From JAKJGA01 sp029554345 (GTDB lineage Bacteria; Spirochaetota; UBA4802; JAFGJZ01), in contig DAOPBR010000005.1 in the NCBI GenBank assembly GCA_035395685.1, positions 1 to 64,000 of the forward strand: a stretch of DNA of 64,000 nt, read 5' to 3'. The notes under the pieces are model-generated. The model made no database searches. It saw only the letters and a list, made by a program, of their open reading frames with translations, and was not told the DNA's origin. The translations under genes and the position numbers were made by a program. Shown here in pieces: positions 1 through 7,906 of this stretch. Each line of letters begins with the position of its first letter. Positions within the stretch are counted from its first letter, which is position 1.

Positions 1-1361
1 GCAACGCGGCAAAGAAAACCGAAAAGCGCATGTATTACAACACCGACAACCGCATCGTGAAAGTGACTGATAAGGAAAACATAACAATCGGCGAATACGA
101 CTACGATGACACGGGATTCCGCGTTAGAAAGCAGTCGAGATATATGAAGGACGGAGTAGAAAAGAGCAAGGAGACGATAACTCCGAGCATGTATTTCAGC
201 TATGAAAAAGAGCTTGAAATTTCTACGGATAAGGAGCTGGATAAGACATATGCCGTGAGCCATATATATCTTAACGGCGTGCGCATAGCGGCCGCGATGC
301 CGAACGGCGAATGCAGATATTTTCTGACTGATCAGGTGGATTCAGTCAATGTTGTGCTGAATGACAAAGGCGACGCGGTAACGAGAACCGAGTACAAGCC
401 ATATGGCGACACATGGGTACAGGAAGGTGACAAAAGCAACAGACCTAAATTCAACTCGCAGGAACTGGATGTAGAGACGGGATACTATTTCTATAACGCA
501 AGATATTATGAAGCGGAAATTGGGAGATTTATTACAGCGGATAATGTAATCGACGGAGAGTACAGCACGCAGGGATGGAATAGATTCGCGTATGTGAAAA
601 ATAATCCGGTGAGGTATAAAGATCCGACGGGACATGAATATTCCGGAAATACATATGATTATTCTATGGTGATAAATCAATCAATAGAAAGTCAAAAGCA
701 AATAAACCTAGATGAAGCAATAGCAAAAATGGGAGTTGAGAAAGTGTTATTGGAAAAAAATACGAATCCAAGAAAGGGTGATAAATTAACGTCTAAAAAA
801 GCTGTTGTGATCCACTGGACAGATAGTGATCCGGCTCAAAAACCAATACAAACACGTGGATATTGGGAAGAACATGATATGCATGCAAGTGCACATTTTG
901 TTGTAGGGAAAGATGGAAAAGCAATACAAACTATTCCAACAGATGAAATGGCAAAACATGTAGGCGCTTACTCTTCAGGAAACTATCCGGTAGGTGTAGG
1001 TTATTATTATTCGAATTTAAAGTCAGAGGTTTTTGGAGCATCTAATCCAAATTATTCAACTATAGGAATTGAGGTTATTGCAGAAAATCGAAATACTGGT
1101 AAATTTTCGAATGAATCAGAAACAACAACATCAAAAATGGCTGCAACAATCATTTATAATATGAAAATGGCAAGTGGAGATAATATTGAAGATCAGAAAA
1201 ACAGTATAAAGAACGGAAATATTTTATTAAGACATGGAGATATAACAGATAAAAAATGTCCAAAAGGTTATATGAACGATGAGGATGCATGGGAAGCATT
1301 TAAGGATAAAGTTGTAACAGAATATGAAAACATATACAATGATAAAAATAAAAAGGAGTGA
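1..1361 (+). CDS. RHS-repeat protein, C-terminal part, with amidase (PGRP-like) toxin tip
   Basis: The reading frame is open to the left edge of the window, so this is the C-terminal end of a larger RHS protein. The first half is RHS/YD-repeat core with the usual end signature (GYYFYNARYYEAEIGRF, then YVKNNPVRYKDPTG near 600-630). After DPTG the composition becomes AT-rich and a new domain starts, as in polymorphic toxins. That domain looks like an N-acetylmuramoyl-L-alanine amidase of the Amidase_2/PGRP fold: the likely zinc ligands are His in VVIHWTD (813-815), His in LRHGDIT (1233-1235) and Cys in KKCPKG (1257-1259). By family knowledge it would cleave the peptide stem from peptidoglycan in the target periplasm. 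The gene 3 bases downstream encodes a secreted protein, which suits an immunity partner for a periplasmic toxin. Delivery route is not visible. Confidence 0.88.
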   Translation, partial: NAAKKTEKRMYYNTDNRIVKVTDKENITIGEYDYDDTGFRVRKQSRYMKDGVEKSKETITPSMYFSYEKELEISTDKELDKTYAVSHIYLNGVRIAAAMPNGECRYFLTDQVDSVNVVLNDKGDAVTRTEYKPYGDTWVQEGDKSNRPKFNSQELDVETGYYFYNARYYEAEIGRFITADNVIDGEYSTQGWNRFAYVKNNPVRYKDPTGHEYSGNTYDYSMVINQSIESQKQINLDEAIAKMGVEKVLLEKNTNPRKGDKLTSKKAVVIHWTDSDPAQKPIQTRGYWEEHDMHASAHFVVGKDGKAIQTIPTDEMAKHVGAYSSGNYPVGVGYYYSNLKSEVFGASNPNYSTIGIEVIAENRNTGKFSNESETTTSKMAATIIYNMKMASGDNIEDQKNSIKNGNILLRHGDITDKKCPKGYMNDEDAWEAFKDKVVTEYENIYNDKNKKE

Positions 1362-1364
1362 TCT

Positions 1365-2123
1365 ATGAAGTCATTAATAATACTAATAATGATAATTCTT
1401 TTTTCCTTTAGTATCAATTCAGCTGAACCAAGTTCTATTAAATTAAATAAGATGGGTTATGAAAAATATAAAAATAGGGATTATGAAGGGGCATTAATAT
1501 TATTTGAAGATTCAATTAAGTCTGATCCGGATTATGCACTTCCTTATTATAATGCTGCATGTACAATCGGCCTCATTCTAAAATATCTTAGTGTGGGTTA
1601 TCCGGAAGAGATAGAAGTAAAAGAAAAGGGATTAGGATATCTTTCAAAGGCAATAAAATTAAATCCGGAATTTGTTGAAAATGCTAAAAAAGATAATGAT
1701 TTTGAGAAATATAGAAATGAAATTGAATATTATAATATCTTAAGATATAATTCAAGTAATATGGAAGAATTAAAAGAAGTTTTGCTTAATGTTCGGATAT
1801 GGGAAGTATCTGAAGATAATGATCAGTCTTATGACAAAAATTATACTATTGTACGATTTGGAAAAGGTGATAATGTATTTATTCCTAATTATTTTTTTGA
1901 AACGAAATATGATATTAGTGCGATAACAAAAGGAAAATATGTTCTTATTAAAGAGAAAGATTATATAACCGTTAAAATAACTATGGAAAAAGAAAAGAAT
2001 GGTTCAAAAATTCTACATGGTAAATTCAATGAGAAGTTTCATCTTATTATTAATAATTTTTCTACAAAAGAACCTCAAACAGTATTTTATCCTAGAAGCA
2101 TTTACATGAGGTTTCAAATATGA
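1365..2123 (+). CDS. Secreted TPR-containing protein, probable immunity protein for the amidase tip
   Basis: 252 residues starting at an ATG with a good ribosome site (aaaggag, 7 bases upstream), only 3 bases after the RHS stop, so co-transcribed. The N-terminus is a cleavable signal peptide (hydrophobic residues about 3-19, then SAEPSS). Residues about 28-65 form a TPR-like helix pair (GYEKYKNRDYEGALILFEDS, then DPDYALPYYNAAC). The C-terminal half is unrecognised and beta-rich in appearance. Position directly behind a polymorphic toxin tip plus export to the periplasm, where the amidase substrate lies, argue for an immunity role. That is inference from context, since no immunity family is recognised. 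The base composition is AT-rich like the toxin tip, unlike the RHS core. Confidence 0.7.
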   Translation: MKSLIILIMIILFSFSINSAEPSSIKLNKMGYEKYKNRDYEGALILFEDSIKSDPDYALPYYNAACTIGLILKYLSVGYPEEIEVKEKGLGYLSKAIKLNPEFVENAKKDNDFEKYRNEIEYYNILRYNSSNMEELKEVLLNVRIWEVSEDNDQSYDKNYTIVRFGKGDNVFIPNYFFETKYDISAITKGKYVLIKEKDYITVKITMEKEKNGSKILHGKFNEKFHLIINNFSTKEPQTVFYPRSIYMRFQI

Positions 2124-2132
2124 ATTGTCTGC

Positions 2133-2262
2133 ACAATGATTGTATTCACTTGATACATCTCCACTTCTATCCGCGAAGCGGAGATGCGATGAATGACAGC
2201 ATCGAAGACTGAAATCAAAAATCTTCATCGCGCGCCAGCGCGAGATGAGATGAGTGACGAGC
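2133..2262. repeat. Inter-cassette repeat, copy A (longest copy)
   Basis: Begins 10 bases after the immunity stop. It shares with copies B, C and D the order: TGAtACAT, CACTTC, a CCGCGAAGCGG hairpin, then GAGATG(A)GATGAATGAC. A and B also share a second half with a TCGCGC/GCGCGA hairpin (2228-2243, loop GCCA). The first hairpin is 2170-2182 with a GAA loop. No coding signal is convincing here. Confidence 0.75.
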
Positions 2263-2416
2263 ATTGTGCGTTAGCGATCGAAGCGGTATCCTTTTGCGAA
2301 GCAAAAGATACAAGCGGAGAGCGCGGCCGCTGTGAAGCTGTAAAAATCATTTCGAAAAAGAATTGCCATAATCTTATAAATAATTAAAGCATAGGTGAGC
2401 GGTAACGCCCGGATAA
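2263..2416. other. Non-coding hairpin-containing stretch before the orphan RHS tip
   Basis: No gene is supported. The stretch contains a long hairpin with a GAA loop at 2287-2310 (core CTTTTGC-GAA-GCAAAAG at 2291-2307) and a GC-rich patch near 2320-2330. An in-frame TAA at 2414-2416 immediately precedes the first codon homologous to the RHS core. Confidence 0.5.
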
Positions 2417-3304
2417 ACGGGATACTATTTCTATAACGCAAGATATTATGAAGCGGAAATAGGACGGTTTATTACAGCGGATAATATTATTCCGGAAGAA
2501 TATAGTACCCAGAGTTGGAATAGGTATTCATATGTTAGAAATAATCCGATTAAGTACAAGGATCCGACTGGGCATGTTGAATCAGCAGAGTATTATACGA
2601 CGGCTTTACGACAAACAAGGGAAAGCCAAGAGCAAAGAAACCTCGAAGAATTTAAAAATAGACCTTATGTTGAGGATTGCAAAAGTTTACCGGCTAACGC
2701 GAAAGGATTGTATAACATAAAAGGCGGAAAAGTTATAGCAATGGATTATATGTATCAGGGTGATAACAAAACAAATGATCAAGGGAAGTATTGGAAAAAT
2801 ACATGCAGTGTAACTGGTGAAGCAATGCTCTTTAAATATATGGGAATTACTCAAAAGAATCCTGATAAACTTTATCCTGATGAGCTTTATGATGAATTAA
2901 AAAATAAAGGAAGAGGAGGGCCAAAATTAACAAATAATATTCCAGGGAACACAGATGAACTGTTAAAGGAATACGGGTATGGAGATAAATATCAGAAAAA
3001 TTTTAAAAATGAGAATTATAATACATGGAAGAAAATGATAAAGGATAAAATTGATGAAGGTAAACCTGTCATCGCTGGAGGTTATACTACTGCTTCAGGG
3101 CATATAATGGATATAGTAGGATATGATGAAAAGGGTTTTATTTTACATGACCCTGCAGGAGATAGAAAGGTTGGCTATTTTAAAGAATATGAAAATGGTA
3201 AAAAAAATGAAGATGGTAAGTATGTTCATTATACATATGAACAATGTAAACAATGGGAAATTGGTTATGGTAGAGGATGGACTGGTACAATAGAAAGGAG
3301 GTAA
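2417..3304 (+). pseudogene. Orphan RHS C-terminal tip with C39-like cysteine peptidase toxin domain
   Basis: An open frame of 295 codons directly follows a stop codon and has no credible start at its 5' end. Its first 44 bases are identical to 477-520 in the upstream RHS gene and the encoded RHS core end continues to YKDPTGH. It is thus a displaced, promoterless tip module. After DPTG comes a different domain: a peptidase C39-like fold with catalytic Cys in NTCSVTGEAM (codon 130) and His in SGHIMDIVGYDEKGFILHDP (codon 229). Residues up to about 100 form a linker. A downstream TTG (2708) or ATG (2741) could allow expression of the toxin domain alone, but ribosome sites there are weak. As in orphan rhs/cdi modules of other bacteria, it may serve as a reservoir recombined into the main gene. 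I call it pseudogene only because it lacks a start. Confidence 0.75.
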
Positions 3305-3309
3305 AATGC

Positions 3310-3942
3310 ATGAAAAAATATATTCTAATGCTAATTGTTTTTGGATTTCTTTCGGCAGAGGATTCAACTGATTATTCGTCAATCTTTTTTAAAATTAGTC
3401 AAAAATCGGAACGCCCAGCGAGTTCTTTTCTAGTAGATAATAAATATGAAAAAAACAGATATTCATCTGATAAAACAATTGATGGTAAAGATAATACAGC
3501 CTGGGTTGTTAGTACTGATAGTGGTGGTATCGGTGAATATATTTGTTTTTGGATAAATATTGAGAATGAGAGCGGATTTGATTTTCCCAAGAAATCTGTT
3601 CTCAAAATAAAAAACGGATTATTTACAAATAAGAGTTTGTATTATGCAAATAATAGATTAAAATCAGCTAAGTTGGAAATATATGAATGTGATGTGTTAT
3701 ATGGTCAGGATGCTACTCGCTTGAGAAATAAGCCTGTTTTAAATATGACTATGAAATTAGATTTTGAAGATGAGATGGTCGAACAGCAATTTGATATTAT
3801 TATAGAGAAACCGAAACCGCAAGTAAAAGCAGAATCTTATCAGTTTTTTTACTTCGGTAAACTTATAATAACTGATATCTACAAGGGCAGTAAGTACAAT
3901 GATACTTGTATTTCTGAAATTGAAACAGAGTGTTTTGAATAA
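3310..3942 (+). CDS. Secreted NADase-type glycan-binding (discoidin-like) domain protein, probable immunity protein
   Basis: 210 residues. The ATG at 3310 is chosen over an ATG at 3306 in another frame because it lies 7 bases after an excellent ribosome site (aaaggagg, 3295-3302) and opens a signal peptide (MKKYILMLIVFGFLSA). The mature part matches what I know of NADase-type glycan-binding domains: an ASS motif near residue 38, then a TIDGKDNTAWVV segment, GGIGEYICF, an I/L-K-I-x-NG strand and a NNRLKSAKLEIYE strand. It follows the orphan C39-like tip by 5 bases, so an immunity role is likely by position. Such a domain as an immunity protein is unusual. Alternatively it is a secreted accessory protein. 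Confidence 0.65.
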   Translation: MKKYILMLIVFGFLSAEDSTDYSSIFFKISQKSERPASSFLVDNKYEKNRYSSDKTIDGKDNTAWVVSTDSGGIGEYICFWINIENESGFDFPKKSVLKIKNGLFTNKSLYYANNRLKSAKLEIYECDVLYGQDATRLRNKPVLNMTMKLDFEDEMVEQQFDIIIEKPKPQVKAESYQFFYFGKLIITDIYKGSKYNDTCISEIETECFE

Positions 3943-3946
3943 TGTT

Positions 3947-3979
3947 ATTAGCGGTACGGGTGCGTCTCGTGCCGCTAAT
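3947..3979. other. 12-bp-stem hairpin after the orphan-tip immunity gene
   Basis: Arms 3947-3958 and 3968-3979 pair over 12 positions with one G-T pair, loop of 9. It begins 5 bases past the stop codon. No T-run follows, so it is a transcript-end hairpin at best, not a clear intrinsic terminator. Confidence 0.5.
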
Positions 3980-3980
3980 A

Positions 3981-4090
3981 CTTGACACACCTTCACTTCC
4001 AACCGCGAAGCGGAGATGAGATGAATGACAGCATTGATGCCTGAAATCAAAAGCTTCCATCGCGCGCCAGCGCGAGGTGAGATGTGTGAA
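3981..4090. repeat. Inter-cassette repeat, copy B
   Basis: Aligns over its whole length with copy A: TTGACACA, CACTTCC, ACCGCGAAGCGG (GAA-loop hairpin, GCGAAGC core 4005-4011), GAGATGAGATGAATGACAGC, CTGAAATCAAAA and the TCGCGC-GCCA-GCGCGA hairpin (4060-4075). Confidence 0.75.
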
Positions 4091-4142
4091 AAAAACCATG
4101 TTTATCGAATAGAACTGAGAATAATGAAGAAGAGAGAGTTGC

Positions 4143-4331
4143 GTGTATGCTGAGCGAAGTGTTGTTTTTAATAATATTCATTTCTACGAAAAAGAAATTA
4201 AAGGTGGTAAAGAAAAGGTACAAATGGTTCATGTAGATATGTTTGACGTTACCAATAGTATAGACGATTTTGGTAGACATATGCGCTTTGATTACAAAAG
4301 GATGCATGGTTCGCCCGTGTTGAATAAGTGA
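4143..4331 (+). pseudogene. Short toxin-tip-like fragment preceding a secreted protein gene
   Basis: A 62-codon frame beginning at a GTG without a ribosome site and ending in TGA that overlaps the ribosome site of the next gene. The peptide (ending HMRFDYKRMHGSPVLNK) is not recognised. It sits exactly where a toxin tip would be expected, between repeat copy B and a gene for an exported protein, but has no RHS core ahead of it. I read it as the C-terminal remnant of a third tip. It could also be a chance frame. Confidence 0.35.
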
Positions 4332-4339
4332 GGGGAGTT

Positions 4340-4912
4340 ATGTATTATAGAATATTTATTATTAGTCTTATGATAATTCTAAATAATGCTCATTGTATTA
4401 ATAAAAACAAGGATTTCGTTTTGTACTCAGATTCAAGACAGAGTTATTCGTTTTATTATGAAACAGGTATTGATCTTTCAATTGATGTCGGTTATTTTTA
4501 CCAAGATGCTAAAACGTATCTCGAAGATGAGATTAGATGGAAAGATAAGTACTTAACAACATTTGATTTTATAAAAATCACAAAGGCAACTAGTAGTATA
4601 AAGATATTATACTTTGATATTAATATAATCGCAAATAACAGCAGTATAAAATATGAATTTCTTGATGTTGTAACTAGTGGATATGCTGGTCGAATTAAAC
4701 CATTTCACTCTTTTAATGAGTTAACGGATTATGAATTAACAGGTAAATTTGAAAATAAAATTGTTGTAGTATATCCTAAAATGAATTATGGGAGCAGTGT
4801 TGAATTAGCTTTTGAACTTCATGTTTTATACAACGGAAAGAAGCATATTATAAAGGATACAGTGCATCTTAAAAAAAATGTTGTTTCGCAATATGCGAAT
4901 AAAATTGACTGA
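4340..4912 (+). CDS. Secreted protein of unknown fold, probable orphan immunity protein
   Basis: 190 residues from an ATG 6 bases after a clear ribosome site (aggggag). The in-frame GTG at 4328 is less likely because it precedes that site. Residues about 3-18 are hydrophobic and followed by a cysteine (NNAHC), giving an export signal that may be a degenerate lipobox. The mature part is rich in Asp, Lys and Tyr with no family I recognise. It occupies the immunity position of the third cassette: fragment before it, repeat copy C after it. An immunity role is inferred only from this layout. AT content resembles the neighbouring immunity genes. Confidence 0.55.
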   Translation: MYYRIFIISLMIILNNAHCINKNKDFVLYSDSRQSYSFYYETGIDLSIDVGYFYQDAKTYLEDEIRWKDKYLTTFDFIKITKATSSIKILYFDINIIANNSSIKYEFLDVVTSGYAGRIKPFHSFNELTDYELTGKFENKIVVVYPKMNYGSSVELAFELHVLYNGKKHIIKDTVHLKKNVVSQYANKID

Positions 4913-4916
4913 TTGT

Positions 4917-4985
4917 ATAATAATGGTTTTCACCTGACACATCTTCACTTCCGTCCGCAAAGCGAAGATGAGATGAATGACGTTT
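4917..4985. repeat. Inter-cassette repeat, copy C (short form)
   Basis: Five bases after the preceding stop. Contains TTCACCTGACACATC, TTCACTTCC, TCCGCAAAGCG (hairpin loop AAA in place of GAA) and GAAGATGAGATGAATGAC. The second hairpin found in A and B is missing. Confidence 0.7.
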
Positions 4986-5031
4986 TATAACAGCAATTAT
5001 ATAATTTCGTAAAAATGCATATGATTAACAG

Positions 5032-5703
5032 ATGGAGGTAAATCAAATAATAGATAATAAACAACAACGAAAGAAGAGTAAAAATGCTGTATCATCAGGA
5101 ATGATTTATTCGAAAAAATTCAATGAGAAGGCGGCAAAAGCTAAACAGAAAACCATTGATAAAATTATATGTAGTTCTGAAAAAAGAGAAGCAGAAACGA
5201 GATATCCGGAATGGGCATATACTCCTAAACTGGAAAAACTATTTAATAAACTGATTGAGTCAAACGATTATGATCTTCTTGATCAGATAGGTGATGCTTA
5301 TATTGCAGCAGTCTATGGCGTTGGAGAGATTCAGGATAATAGAACTGACGGATTATATTGTGATAAAAAGAGATATGGACATAACAGAATATATCAGTTG
5401 CCTAGGGGGATTGCTCCAAAAAACGGTAAAAAAGTTTGGGCGAATAATGAGTATATTAAAAACAGCATGGAGCGGCCAGCGTTTCTGCAGCCAAAAGAAT
5501 ATATTGATAATATTCATTTTGATGCTGATGATGATAAAATGATGATTCATTGGGATCCGAATAATCCTATGGGAACACATGAAGAGAAGAAAAGGCATTT
5601 TAATTATGATTATCTGCGCAAGCAGACAACTGCTCCCAAAAAAGGAATCTTTAATGTAATTGCGTATAAATTCTTGAACTATTGGCTGAGGGATGATAGA
5701 TGA
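5032..5703 (+). CDS. Unrecognised hydrophilic protein of the RHS-associated array
   Basis: 223 residues with no signal peptide or membrane segment. The N-terminal 55 residues are Lys-rich. A segment around 145-200 (NNEYIKNSMERPAF, then IHFDADDDKMMIHWDPNNPM) is Asp/His/Trp-rich and might be a catalytic or metal-binding region, but I cannot assign a family. The start is uncertain: the frame is closed by a stop just upstream of ATG 5032, yet the only ribosome-like sequence (ggagg, 5034-5038) lies inside the first codons. It may be a cytoplasmic toxin or immunity protein, or a shortened orphan tip. It lies between repeat copies C and D, so it belongs to the same cassette array. Confidence 0.5.
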   Translation: MEVNQIIDNKQQRKKSKNAVSSGMIYSKKFNEKAAKAKQKTIDKIICSSEKREAETRYPEWAYTPKLEKLFNKLIESNDYDLLDQIGDAYIAAVYGVGEIQDNRTDGLYCDKKRYGHNRIYQLPRGIAPKNGKKVWANNEYIKNSMERPAFLQPKEYIDNIHFDADDDKMMIHWDPNNPMGTHEEKKRHFNYDYLRKQTTAPKKGIFNVIAYKFLNYWLRDDR

Positions 5704-5726
5704 TTGAAATACTGTGCAATGTGTGT

Positions 5727-5784
5727 ACAATGATGGTATTCACCTGACACATTTCCTATTTCATCCGCGAAGCGGAGATGAGAA
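5727..5784. repeat. Inter-cassette repeat, copy D (short form)
   Basis: Shares with copy A the leader ACAATGATnGTATTCAC, and with C CACCTGACACAT. It then has ATCCGCGAAGCGGAGATGAGA, a GAA-loop hairpin. It ends a few bases before the ribosome site of the interrupted hydrolase gene, marking the right border of the cassette array. Confidence 0.72.
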
Positions 5785-5802
5785 AATAATTTTGGAGAAA
5801 AA

Positions 5803-5817
5803 ATGACGCCTCCCGAA
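5803..5817 (+). pseudogene. First five codons of the YdjM-like hydrolase gene, cut off by the IS
   Basis: ATG at 5803 follows a ribosome site (ggag, 5794-5797) and reads M-T-P-P-E. The next codon of the gene is at 7139, after the insertion sequence and the second copy of the target duplication. Confidence 0.75.
5810..5817. repeat. Target-site duplication, left copy (CTCCCGAA)
   Basis: Perfect 8-base direct repeat of 7131-7138, abutting the left end of the IS. Eight bases fits IS256-family insertion. Confidence 0.88.
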
Positions 5818-7130
5818 GAGAGTGTCAGATCTTTTGTGTAAACAGCCATTAATCACAACGGAACTCTCTCTCCAAAATATACCGCAAACTGATTCATTGC
5901 AGCTCCCCAATCTCGTATCGGCATCGTCCATTTTTTCTCAACCTTCGTCAATGCTAAATACAAAACTTTAAAGATTGCTTCGTCTGTCGGGAAAGCAGAT
6001 CTTTTCTGGGTAACTTTTCTCAAACTTGAATTCAGAGACTCAATCGCATTAGTCGTATAAATCGCTTTTCGAATATCCATGGGATAAGCAAAAAATTCAT
6101 TCAGATTTTCCCAGTTGGATTTCCATGATTTTGAAATCATCGGATACTTATGATCCCACTTTTCAGCAAATTCATCAAGCGCATCCAGCCCGGATTTTTC
6201 AGATGGCGCAGTATATATTTTTTTAAGATCAAAACAGATTGTTTTTTGCTCTTTCCATGACACATATTTCGTTGAGTTCCGTATCATGTGAACAATGCAC
6301 AACTGAATTCGTGTCTGAGGAAAAATGGCATTTACAGCATCCGGGAAACCTTTGAGACCATCCATGCAGGCGATAAAAATATCTTCGACACCGCGATTTT
6401 TGATTTCTGTAACAACTTGAAGCCAGAATTTTGCTCCTTCGTTTTCAGAGATCCAAAGCCCCAAAACTTCCTTTTTCCCTTGTAAATTGATGCCTATTGC
6501 GGTTTAAACCGATTTGTTTGCGACTTTACCGTCCGTGCGCCCCTTTATAACTATTGCATCCAGATATACAATCGGATAAACAGGATCAAGCGGACGAGAT
6601 TGCCACTCAATTACTTCTTTCATTATTTCGTTAGTTACGTTACTGATAAGATCTGGTGAAACTTCAACACCGTAGATTTCTTCAAGATGCCCTTGAATAT
6701 CTCTGGTTGTCATTCCACGTGCGTACATCGAAATGATTTTGTCATCAAACATATCAAACCGTTTCTGATGCTTTTTTATTATTTGTGGATTAAATTCTCC
6801 GTTACGGTCACGGGGAATTTCTATTTCAATTTCCCCGTTGCTTGTAATGACTTTTTTAGAGCTTTTTCCGTTCCGGTAATTTCCGGTTGAAACTGAATTT
6901 TTTTCATATCCGAGATGATCCGTCATCTCTGCATTCATTGCTGTCTCAACGATCTTCTTTGTCAGTTGTTGGATCAAACCGTTTTGTCCAGTAATCTGCT
7001 CCGGTGTGAGTTTTTTAAAATCAACATCCTTGAGCAATTCTTTGATAATTTCTTCATTGTTCATTGCCATAAACTTCCTCATTTTATTGAATATTTTTAT
7101 GGCTATTTACACAAATCTTTTTACACTCTC
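5818..7130 (-). mobile_element. IS256-family insertion sequence
   Basis: 1313 bp between 8-bp target duplications. Terminal inverted repeats run 5818-5849 and 7099-7130: both ends start GAGAGTGT, and share TTTGTGTAAA and AGCCAT further in, with a few mismatches. The single gene is a Mutator-type transposase on the minus strand. The intact duplication and ends indicate a recent insertion. The transposase carries a nonsense codon, so movement would need readthrough or help from another copy. Confidence 0.9.
5853..7070 (-). pseudogene. IS256-family (Mutator-type) transposase with an in-frame stop
   Basis: About 405 codons. ATG 7070 is preferred to ATG 7082 because gagga (7074-7080 on the minus strand) precedes it. 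The frame is intact except for a TAA at 6504-6506, following VANKSV and preceding TAIGINLQGKKEV, where the family usually has an aromatic residue. Both halves are in the same frame, so this is one nonsense change, not a frameshift. DDE residues are all present: Asp in VYLDAIVIKG, Asp in CMDGLKGFPDAV, Glu in TTNAIESLNSS. Minus-strand orientation is opposite to the disrupted hydrolase gene. Readthrough of the ochre codon cannot be excluded. Confidence 0.9.
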
Positions 7131-7138
7131 CTCCCGAA
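7131..7138. repeat. Target-site duplication, right copy (CTCCCGAA)
   Basis: Identical to 5810-5817 and abutting the right inverted repeat of the IS. Confidence 0.88.
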
Positions 7139-7906
7139 CATTTATTTATCGGTTTTTCTATTGGAAATATTTTTTATTCCCTACAGACTTTTTTTAAGAA
7201 AAAATATCTGCCGTATTTATTTATAATTTTCATGTCCGGAATATTCGAAATTATTCCGGATGCCGATTCTTTTTTCGGAAATTATATTTCAACTGATGTT
7301 TATACCGGGCATAGGGGAATAACTCATTCAGTTTTATTTGTGTTTGCATTGTCGGCTGTGATATCATTTCTCGCAGTTGTTTTAGTATTTTTAAAAAATT
7401 TGTTTCATAAAAGAGAAATATCAAATCTTCATTTATTTGTTTTGTTCATATTTTCACTGATATTTTCATCGGGTTTATCTCATTTAATCGCCGATCTGCC
7501 TCAGCCTCCGGGCGTGTGGAAAGGTATTCCTCTGTTTTATCCGCATACATCAGGTGAATCATTTTCAAGAATCGGCGGATGGTCAAAGATCGGATGGTAT
7601 GATTATAAAATTTTCTGGACTCTGTTTTATTCCGTATCAGTTTCATTATTGCTGATAACAGCAGTTTTCATTTTGAAAAAGATATCATTTAAAAAATCCG
7701 CAAAACTAATATCAGTGCTTATAATAATTTTCAACATCTCCCTATTCATTTGGATCGGCCGTTATATCGGCAATTCCGAGTATGTTGGCGCTAAACAATG
7801 GGATCAAGAGCAAAGTGAATACTTGAAAAATTCGAATAGAATTATCAGCTGGTTAACAATTAAAGGTAAAGATTGTTTTCTGAAAATATTCAGAATTATT
7901 AAGTGA
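7139..7906 (+). pseudogene. YdjM-like membrane-bound metal-dependent hydrolase, 5' end removed by IS256 insertion
   Basis: Joining codons 5803-5817 to 7139 gives one uninterrupted 260-residue frame beginning MTPPEHLFIGFSIGN, the typical start of the YdjM/DUF457 family of integral membrane putative hydrolases. Family landmarks are Asp-Ala-Asp in IIPDADSFFG, GHRGITHS (likely metal-binding His), a second His in SGLSHLIADLPQPPGV and FYPHTSGES. About five hydrophobic segments span the membrane. An ATG at 7232 (MSGIFEIIPDAD) could still start a 224-residue protein lacking the first helix, but no strong ribosome site precedes it. The IS abolishes normal translation from the original start, and the product of the remaining frame may or may not be made. 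Confidence 0.85.

Noticed and set aside
2193..2387. 64-codon plus-strand frame
   Set aside because: Lies wholly in repeat copy A and the hairpin stretch, with no ribosome site or family match.
2133..5784. Integron attC sites or a CRISPR array
   Set aside because: Repeats are spaced by whole genes, no attC core sites or integrase are seen, and no short direct repeats with uniform spacers or cas genes are present.
5853..7070. Programmed frameshift in the transposase
   Set aside because: Both parts are in the same frame. The interruption is one stop codon with no slippery sequence.
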